Shown here: positions 7,182 to 11,989 of the stretch, piece by piece
Layout of the letters: every line of letters starts with the position of its first letter
Position numbering within the stretch: position 1 is the stretch's first letter
Position numbers and translations under genes: made by a program
NCBI GenBank assembly: GCA_036653075.1
Contig: JAVVUQ010000048.1
Coordinates: 1 to 11,989, forward strand
Source: JAVVUQ01 sp036653075
GTDB lineage: Bacteria; Bacillota; Clostridia; Christensenellales; CAG-314
Length of the DNA: 11,989 nucleotides
Direction: 5' to 3'
The notes under the pieces: generated by a model
Databases searched by the model: none
What the model was told of the DNA's origin: nothing
The model's input: only the letters and a program-made list of their open reading frames with translations

Positions 7182-7269
7182 TGACATTATATTTCAATAG
7201 CTTAATTAAATTGTTAATGTCATTGACTTTATTATTAGCGTCGCTTGTTTTACTTTAGGCGGAGCTAAT
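7182..7269 (+). terminator. Two hairpins after the STAS gene, possible weak terminator
   Basis: TGACATTA (7182-7189) pairs with TAATGTCA (7215-7222), with an inner CAAT/ATTG pairing. Next, ATTAGC (7234-7239) pairs with GCTAAT (7264-7269), continued past one mismatch by TCGCTTG with TAGGCGG (two or three G-U pairs), around loop TTTTACTT. A T5 run follows only 11 nt after the second stem, so termination would be inefficient. I find no convincing promoter for the next gene, so some read-through is plausible. Confidence 0.4.
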
Positions 7270-7385
7270 TTAGGTTACAATTTTTGTAGTAATATATAAA
7301 AATAATTATTTATACTTTTATATCATTTTATATGATATATTATATAGCGATTAGTTTTATAGTTTATTATGTTTACGGAGGATTT

Positions 7386-8168
7386 ATGGAATATATTTGG
7401 AATGGAAACGTTAAAGTTGAAAAGGATAATCGATTTGAAATTATTAAGCAACTAAATAACGCTGCAATCAAAGGGACATCGCAGTTATATTATGAAACGC
7501 TCATAGATAAAAGCAATTATAAAGAAAGATTAAATCCTTTGTCGTCTACAAGTTTTGGAAATATTGGTGGAAACTTTACTATACACGATGATAAAACGCT
7601 TGAAAAGCTAATTAAAGACACTAAAACTGACTTTATGCTGACAGCGACTAACGACCTTGGCATAGTAGACGCCGCTATTTGGGTGGCAGATAACGACGAC
7701 CATTTTGATAATTTTGATGAGCATTTTGAAGTCAAAGTTGGATTAGATGAGTTTGTTAAAAGAGCTTTTGACGCTCAAAAAACTAAAGAATTTGTTTTTG
7801 GCAGGGAGATTGTCGTTTCTAAAAACGCCGCTATAAATGGTTTAGCTTCCGCAATGATGTTTTCTGTTCAAGAAATTTTATATAATAATTTTGGAATTCG
7901 CTATTTTACTGGCGAGATTTATAGGATTATCGGATACGAAGATAACAACGGATATCACAATGCCCCTATGCTCAACCAACGCTCATTTAATGCGCTTACT
8001 CATTCGGGCGGAACGCATATTGGCAGTTTTAAAAAATCACGCAAGTTTTTAGAAGGATTTAACGTGGATTATTGCTCTGAAATAATCATTTGGGATTATG
8101 AAGTTTGCTCGGCAATTAGTCGTAAATATATAGAAAGTAAAAATTATACCATTAAAATAAACAATTAA
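7386..8168 (+). CDS. Uncharacterised protein with GNAT-like C-terminal half
   Basis: A 260-aa soluble protein with no signal peptide or membrane segment; I cannot assign a family from its full sequence. The C-terminal half has the layout of a GNAT acyltransferase: a strand REIVVS (140-145), a helix NGLASAMMFSVQEI (151-164), a strand IRYFTGEIYRIIGY (171-184), NQRSFNALTHSGGTHIG (197-213), which resembles the N-x-x-S-x-x-x-x-x-x-G-G/F segment of GNATs, and a final strand EIIIWDY (232-238). The classical R/Q-x-x-G-x-G/A acetyl-CoA loop is not obvious, so activity is uncertain. An acidic cluster (ADNDDHFDNFDEHFE) lies at 101-115. The start at 7386 has GGAGGA (7377-7382) just upstream. An earlier in-frame ATG at 7332 would add a hydrophobic 18-residue stretch but has no ribosome binding site. 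It sits between the STAS and phosphatase genes; a functional link is only inferred from position. Confidence 0.8.
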   Translation: MEYIWNGNVKVEKDNRFEIIKQLNNAAIKGTSQLYYETLIDKSNYKERLNPLSSTSFGNIGGNFTIHDDKTLEKLIKDTKTDFMLTATNDLGIVDAAIWVADNDDHFDNFDEHFEVKVGLDEFVKRAFDAQKTKEFVFGREIVVSKNAAINGLASAMMFSVQEILYNNFGIRYFTGEIYRIIGYEDNNGYHNAPMLNQRSFNALTHSGGTHIGSFKKSRKFLEGFNVDYCSEIIIWDYEVCSAISRKYIESKNYTIKINN

Positions 8169-8214
8169 ATATTAATGCTTTATATAGTAATTCGTAATTA
8201 TTGTATAAACTATT

Positions 8215-8374
8215 TTAGATAAATTTGTTTGATACTATACTTATTAGATAAAATTGTTTGATACTATACTTATTAGATAAAATTGTTTGATATTATACTT
8301 TTTGGATAAATTTGTTTGATACTATACTTTTTAGATAAATTTGTTTGATATTATATCTATTAGATAAATTTGTT
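8215..8374. repeat. 29-bp tandem repeat, 5.5 copies, upstream of the phosphatase gene
   Basis: Units start at 8215, 8244, 8273, 8302 and 8331, with a partial sixth from 8360 to 8374. The unit begins TTAGATAAATTTGTTTGATA and ends CTATACTTA. Copies differ at a few positions (AAATTT/AAAATT, ATACT/ATATT, TTAG/TTGG). The array starts 46 nt after the upstream stop and ends 37 nt before the phosphatase start codon. There are no unique spacers, so it is not CRISPR. Each unit contains TTGATA and TATACT, but not at promoter spacing. Copy number is likely to vary between strains. Confidence 0.95.
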
Positions 8375-8411
8375 GTTTTAATAATTGATTAAATAAGGAG
8401 ATGCAGTTATT

Positions 8412-10748
8412 ATGGTAATGAAACAAAGCATAAAAACTAAATTTTTGAAATCGTTTTTATCGGTTTTGATAATATCATTATTGTTATGTATAGTTTTAGC
8501 TGAAATAGGAATGGTTATATTGCGTGAAAGCGCCGTTTCAAGTAATATTGAAGCTAACATAAAAACTGCTAAAAATAGCGAATTATTGCTAACTGAGCAG
8601 GCTATAAATTCTGCGAATGAATTCGTAGCGGCAAAATCTAATACCATTAATTTTCAATTACAAGGCATACAAAAAAGTGTTGATATGATGGCTGATTATT
8701 TAACAAATATGTTAAACAACGCTAACGAATGCAAAATGGACAACGATATTTTAAATGTTTTTGATTATAGGCAAAAATACATCGATGAAGGCGTATTAGC
8801 TGAAAGGGAAAAAAATCCCGAATACACGCTGCATTGGGTTGCAAGTAACATTAAATTATATAATAGCGACGAAAAAGTTAAATTGGAAACGGACAAGCAG
8901 TTGAGATTGCTACATAATGCTAAAGGACTTTTTGCATCGGTTAGCGCTTCGTATAAAAATATAGCGACTATATATTTAACGGGCGTTGGAATAAACTCGG
9001 AAAATCCAAACGCAAGTTCGGATAATGATCAAAGAGATAATTATTATAACATTGGATATGATAAGGTAATGTTGACAAAATTAAGCGCTCTGAATCAGTA
9101 TTATGGTACAACTAACCAAACAAGCGGTAACTTGCCTGATTTTAGAACACGAGATTGGTATGTTCAAGCAGTGAACAGTGGAAAATTATTTGTTTCTGAA
9201 AATGCTTATGACGATAGTTTTGGCAGAGGGCAAATTATTACTATGTCCAAAGCGTATTATGAAAATGGCAAAGTTAAAGGCGTTTTATGCGTTGATATGC
9301 AAATTGACGAAATAAACAGCGATATATTGCAAACAAGCATAGGAAAAAGTGGTTACGCTTTGCTTTGTCATAAAAATGAAAATATTATAAATTTTATCGC
9401 AGCGCCTAAATTGTCAAGTGAAGTTGAAGATTATATAAGTAACTTAGACAAAAATGACCCTAACTATTACTTTAAAATGCAAACAGCGTTAGCAAAATTT
9501 CACTTTGGCAATAATTATGAGGATATTATCAAAAGCTTAAATTCCAATAATGATTATTGCGAAAACACTATACACGATAAGGATGTTTTCATAATTAATA
9601 AATCTATTCCCATTACAAATTGGATTGTGGTTGTAATTATGCCTAAACAAGAAATTTTAGAAAAAGCAAATCTAAGCACCGCTACTATAACAAAAATAAT
9701 GCAAGAGTCCATAAAAAAAATGGACGGAGCTATACTTTTAATAAACATAGTACTTATTTTTGTATTTATAGCTATTATTATATGCGTGATTTTAATCGCT
9801 AAAAAAACAACACGCAAAGTTACCGATCCGATAACTCAATTAAATAAAGATGTTAGACGAATAGGTAGTGGAATTTTAGATTATGTTTCCAATATAAAAA
9901 CAGGCGACGAAATAGAAATGTTAAGCAATACGTTTGAAAATATGACTAAAAGTCTACGCAATTATATTAATGATTTGAATACAATCACCGCCGATAAAGA
10001 AAGAATCGCTACGGAATTAAACGTTGCAAAACAGATTCAAGCAAGTATGCTACCCTGCATTTTTCCTCCTTTCCCTGATAAAAAAGAATTTGACATTTAC
10101 GCTTCGATGCAGCCAGCAAAAGAGGTCGGCGGCGACTTTTACGATTTCTTTTTAGTAGATAAATCGCATTTGGGCATAATTATCGCCGATGTTTCTGGCA
10201 AAGGCGTGCCTGCCGCTTTATTTATGGTTATCGCCAAAACGCTTATAAAAAATCACGCTCAATCAGGCATTTCTCCCGCTGAAGTATTTACAGCTACTAA
10301 CGCCCAACTTTGCGAAAATAACGACGCCACTATGTTCGTAACCGCTTGGATGGGACTCATCGAAATAAATACTGGTAAAGTTACCTACGTAAACGCAGGA
10401 CACAATCCACCGCTAATTAAAAAAAATAATCGCTTTTCCTATTTAAAATGTAAACCAGGATTTATTTTGGCTGGCTTACAAGGTTTTGAATATAAACAGG
10501 AAGAATTAATTTTAGATAAAGGCGACCAACTGTTTTTATACACCGATGGCGTTACAGAATCTACTAACGCTCAAAATCAACTTTTTGGCGATAATAGATT
10601 ATTAGATATTCTCAACCTTAACTTAGAAAAATCCGTAACTCAAATTTTACCAATTGTTAAAAATGAAATAGAAGTGTTTATTGAAGACGCGCCACAATTC
10701 GATGACATAACAATGCTATGTATTGAATATAAAGGTTTATTAAAATAA
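8412..10748 (+). CDS. Membrane sensor phosphatase: dCache, HAMP and PP2C/SpoIIE domains
   Basis: A 778-aa membrane receptor with a serine phosphatase output, of the RsbU/SpoIIE type that dephosphorylates STAS proteins. Domains in order: transmembrane helix 1 (about 15-37); a large extracellular double-Cache region (about 40-430) with RTRDWY at 245-250 and GVLCVDMQID at 290-299; transmembrane helix 2 (about 440-463); a HAMP linker (about 464-518, Pro473); a coiled segment leading to LNVAKQIQASMLP (536-548); and the PP2C domain to the end. The metal-binding acidic residues are present: Asp575 (GGDFYD), Asp593 (IADVSGKG), Asp712 (YTDGVTE), and Asp764-Asp765 (FDDIT), so the phosphatase should be active. 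AAGGAG (8395-8400) lies 11 nt before the chosen ATG; a second ATG two codons later is possible. The likely substrate is the upstream STAS protein. Confidence 0.93.
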   Translation: MVMKQSIKTKFLKSFLSVLIISLLLCIVLAEIGMVILRESAVSSNIEANIKTAKNSELLLTEQAINSANEFVAAKSNTINFQLQGIQKSVDMMADYLTNMLNNANECKMDNDILNVFDYRQKYIDEGVLAEREKNPEYTLHWVASNIKLYNSDEKVKLETDKQLRLLHNAKGLFASVSASYKNIATIYLTGVGINSENPNASSDNDQRDNYYNIGYDKVMLTKLSALNQYYGTTNQTSGNLPDFRTRDWYVQAVNSGKLFVSENAYDDSFGRGQIITMSKAYYENGKVKGVLCVDMQIDEINSDILQTSIGKSGYALLCHKNENIINFIAAPKLSSEVEDYISNLDKNDPNYYFKMQTALAKFHFGNNYEDIIKSLNSNNDYCENTIHDKDVFIINKSIPITNWIVVVIMPKQEILEKANLSTATITKIMQESIKKMDGAILLINIVLIFVFIAIIICVILIAKKTTRKVTDPITQLNKDVRRIGSGILDYVSNIKTGDEIEMLSNTFENMTKSLRNYINDLNTITADKERIATELNVAKQIQASMLPCIFPPFPDKKEFDIYASMQPAKEVGGDFYDFFLVDKSHLGIIIADVSGKGVPAALFMVIAKTLIKNHAQSGISPAEVFTATNAQLCENNDATMFVTAWMGLIEINTGKVTYVNAGHNPPLIKKNNRFSYLKCKPGFILAGLQGFEYKQEELILDKGDQLFLYTDGVTESTNAQNQLFGDNRLLDILNLNLEKSVTQILPIVKNEIEVFIEDAPQFDDITMLCIEYKGLLK

Positions 10749-10812
10749 CAATATTTTTTGACTGAATATCTTTTATAACTATAACAAATTTAACGATTAT
10801 TTATAATTTATA

Positions 10813-10821
10813 TGGTATAAT
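10813..10821 (+). promoter_or_regulatory. Possible extended -10 element upstream of the kinase gene
   Basis: TGgTATAAT is a full extended -10 match, but no good -35 lies 16-18 bp upstream. It may be a secondary start site in the 295-bp spacer between the phosphatase and kinase genes. No terminator is visible after the phosphatase stop at 10748, so read-through from upstream is also possible. Confidence 0.35.
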
Positions 10822-10846
10822 CTACTAAAATAATGCTTAATATCCT

Positions 10847-10876
10847 TTGACAAATATAACATAAATGTGTTAAAAT
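10847..10876 (+). promoter_or_regulatory. Putative strong promoter of the HATPase kinase gene
   Basis: A consensus -35 TTGACA (10847-10852) is 18 bp from -10 TAAAAT (10871-10876), with an upstream TG (10868-10869) that makes it extended. The predicted start near 10883 leaves a leader of about 160 nt. Confidence 0.75.
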
Positions 10877-10976
10877 GGTTTGTATCGGCAATACATTACA
10901 AAGGAAAATTATAAAATAACAGCAATGACAATATTAATAAAATCAATTCGCTGTAAAAAATGAACATAGCTAATTT

Positions 10977-11003
10977 ACTATATATGCAAAATGTGTATAT
11001 AGT
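10977..11003 (+). promoter_or_regulatory. Hairpin in the kinase gene leader
   Basis: ACTATATA (10977-10984) pairs with TATATAGT (10996-11003) around an 11-nt loop, followed by TTTCTTAA. It lies 30 nt before the Shine-Dalgarno. It is AT-rich and could be a weak attenuator or simply chance pairing. Confidence 0.35.
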
Positions 11004-11043
11004 TTCTTAATGTAAATGGATAATGCTAAATCGGAGGTTTAAT

Positions 11044-11448
11044 ATGAAAGAATTAACTGTTAAAGCGGAACTTTCACATTATGACGAACTTATAAACTTT
11101 ATTAACGCCGAAACGGAGAATACTGATTGCCCTATAAAAGCGCAAACACAGATTTCTCTCGCCGCCGATGAAATTTTAAATAATATTATGACTTACGCCT
11201 ACGAAAATCGTGATATTGAAGATGTTACAGTGCAAATAAATTGTACGGATAATAAAATAATTTTAGTTTTTATTGACAGCGGTATGCCTTTTAATCCAAC
11301 TACTGTAAAAGATCCTGACATAACATCTACAATTTCAGAACGTACTATCGGCGGTTTAGGAATTTATATGGTAAAAAAAACAATGTCCCAAGTCATATAT
11401 GAAAATGAGCAAGGGAAAAATATTTTAACACTAATAAAAGACTTTTAA
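11044..11448 (+). CDS. RsbW/SpoIIAB-like serine kinase (HATPase anti-sigma factor)
   Basis: A 134-aa single-domain GHKL ATPase. Relatives phosphorylate a STAS antagonist on serine and, when free of it, sequester a sigma factor or another partner. Visible are the N-box helix AADEILNNIMTYAY (40-53) with Glu43 and Asn46, the G1 box IDSGMPFNP (77-85) with Asp78, and the G2 box GGLGIYMV (103-110). The ATP-binding parts are therefore intact. The start at 11044 is chosen because GGAGG (11033-11037) is 6 nt upstream. An in-frame ATG at 11023 would add seven residues and swallow that site. It has its own strong promoter and terminator, so its level may be set independently of the STAS and phosphatase genes. 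Which sigma factor or other target it controls cannot be read from this window. Confidence 0.92.
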   Translation: MKELTVKAELSHYDELINFINAETENTDCPIKAQTQISLAADEILNNIMTYAYENRDIEDVTVQINCTDNKIILVFIDSGMPFNPTTVKDPDITSTISERTIGGLGIYMVKKTMSQVIYENEQGKNILTLIKDF

Positions 11449-11478
11449 TAAAGATTTTATAACCTATTAAAATTCTTG

Positions 11479-11506
11479 ACGCAGTGGAGAAATTCACTGC
11501 GTTTTT
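11479..11506 (+). terminator. Rho-independent terminator of the kinase gene
   Basis: A 10-bp stem, ACGCAGTGGA (11479-11488) with TTCACTGCGT (11493-11502), has one G-U pair and a GAAA tetraloop, and runs into T5 (11502-11506). It is 30 nt after the stop and is the strongest terminator in the window. The stretch 11507-11681 is AT-rich and holds no gene I can support. Confidence 0.93.
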
Positions 11507-11681
11507 ATGTTTAGTTTATATCGTTATCTACATACAAACAGCTATAAAACATTCATTATATGAATATTTATAAAAGCTTGTATGCGATTTATTTTTATAG
11601 ATGTATCCATAGCTAAGTTGTTATGAATAATTGAATCAATATGCAATTATCATAAACAATATAGCGGCAATAACTATCATT

Positions 11682-11713
11682 ATTAAATAAGCGGTTATAC
11701 GCCATTATTTAAT
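11682..11713. repeat. Inverted repeat upstream of the MATE gene
   Basis: ATTAAATAA (11682-11690) is the exact reverse complement of TTATTTAAT (11705-11713). The interior GCG (11691-11693) and CGC (11700-11702) also pair, leaving only GTTATA as loop and a 2-nt bulge (CA). It lies 38 nt before the ATG. It may be an operator for a local repressor or a leader hairpin. Confidence 0.55.
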
Positions 11714-11751
11714 TGCAACGCAAAGCAAAGAACACAAAAGTAGAGGAAAAT

Positions 11752-11989
11752 ATGCAGAGATTCAAAAGGTTTATCGGAGATAAAAAGTTTTACAAACAGG
11801 TTTTTACCATTATTCTTCCGATTATATTGCAGCAATTTATGCTGTCTGTTGCCGGTTATATTGACGGGCTGATGATTAACTCCTATGGCGGAGAAGGATA
11901 TGTGGAAGCTTTTAACGGCGTTAGCGCAGCTAATAAATTAATGTTCGTTTTAACATTTATTTGGATAGCTTTGGCGTCAACGGCAAGTA
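11752..11989 (+). CDS. MATE-family efflux transporter, N-terminal part (runs off the window)
   Basis: Only the first 79 codons are present. The protein begins MQRFKRFIGDKKFYKQVFTI and continues into a hydrophobic helix (about 17-40) with ILPIILQQFMLSVAGYIDGL, then INSYGGEGYVEAFNGVSAAN and a second helix with FVLTFIWIALAS. The basic N-terminus, the first helix with Pro and Gln, and the NGVSAAN segment before helix 2 match the start of MATE multidrug/Na+ antiporters of Clostridia. GAGG (11743-11746) is 5 nt before the ATG. The codons look less AT-biased than the neighbours' (CCG, GGG, CTG, GCC in a short stretch). The substrate cannot be predicted. The gene is separated from the signalling region by a strong terminator. 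Confidence 0.82.
   Translation, partial: MQRFKRFIGDKKFYKQVFTIILPIILQQFMLSVAGYIDGLMINSYGGEGYVEAFNGVSAANKLMFVLTFIWIALASTAS

Noticed and set aside
7332..7385. 18-residue hydrophobic N-terminal extension of the GNAT-like protein, possibly a signal anchor
   Set aside because: No ribosome binding site precedes the ATG at 7332, whereas GGAGGA sits just before the ATG at 7386.
8215..8374. CRISPR array
   Set aside because: Units are directly adjacent with no unique spacers and no cas genes nearby.
8378..8647. Minus-strand 89-codon frame at the start of the phosphatase gene
   Set aside because: It is antisense to the first transmembrane segment, for the same reason, with no supporting signals.
9554..9817. 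Minus-strand 87-codon hydrophobic frame
   Set aside because: It is the complement of the second transmembrane helix of the sensor phosphatase; AT-rich membrane codons read as hydrophobic on both strands.
10925..10963. 12-codon leader peptide (MTILIKSIRCKK) before the kinase gene
   Set aside because: The nearest AAGG is about 20 nt upstream, there is no run of regulatory codons, and short frames of this kind are common by chance.

Overview
The window looks like a piece of chromosome from a low-GC, strictly anaerobic Gram-positive bacterium, most likely of the Clostridia. The evidence is strong GGAGG-type ribosome binding sites, AT-rich spacers, sigma-A-like promoters (TTGNNN, 17 bp, TATAAT), an oxygen-sensitive ferredoxin-dependent 2-oxoacid oxidoreductase and a SpoIIA/RsbW-type partner-switching set. 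No taxon can be fixed from the sequence alone. The window shows no plasmid, phage, IS, CRISPR, tRNA or rRNA signature.

Layout. Bases 1-1209 hold a stand-alone dapA (4-hydroxy-tetrahydrodipicolinate synthase) with its terminator. Bases 1210-1673 are a long spacer with a 40-bp-period repeat array and a promoter. Bases 1674-4024 hold iorA-iorB (indolepyruvate:ferredoxin oxidoreductase), translationally coupled by an ATGA overlap. A bidirectional hairpin terminator at about 4150-4182 separates iorB from the convergent gap gene (GAPDH, minus strand). gap and the class II aldolase gene fba are divergent and share a 181-bp spacer with back-to-back promoters.

The second half (6563-11506) is a signalling region: a STAS anti-anti-sigma protein, an unrecognised protein with a GNAT-like C-terminal half, a membrane sensor phosphatase (dCache, HAMP, PP2C/SpoIIE) and an RsbW-like HATPase kinase. 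All are on the plus strand but separated by 228-295 bp spacers. Family knowledge predicts that the HATPase phosphorylates the STAS protein on a conserved serine (Ser54), that the sensor phosphatase reverses this when its extracellular domain binds a ligand, and that the state of the STAS protein decides what the kinase captures. No sigma factor or other final target is encoded here. The window ends inside the first 79 codons of a MATE-family transporter.

Two window-wide patterns stand out. Nearly every spacer contains a short tandem duplication (units of 8, 13, 14, 26, 29 and 40 bp), and two of these lie just upstream of the signalling genes. In addition, C-ending codons become clearly more frequent from the 5' to the 3' part of each long gene examined, on both strands. 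I found no convincing wholly new system. The best leads are the interposed unknown gene, the structured leader of the STAS gene, and these two patterns.
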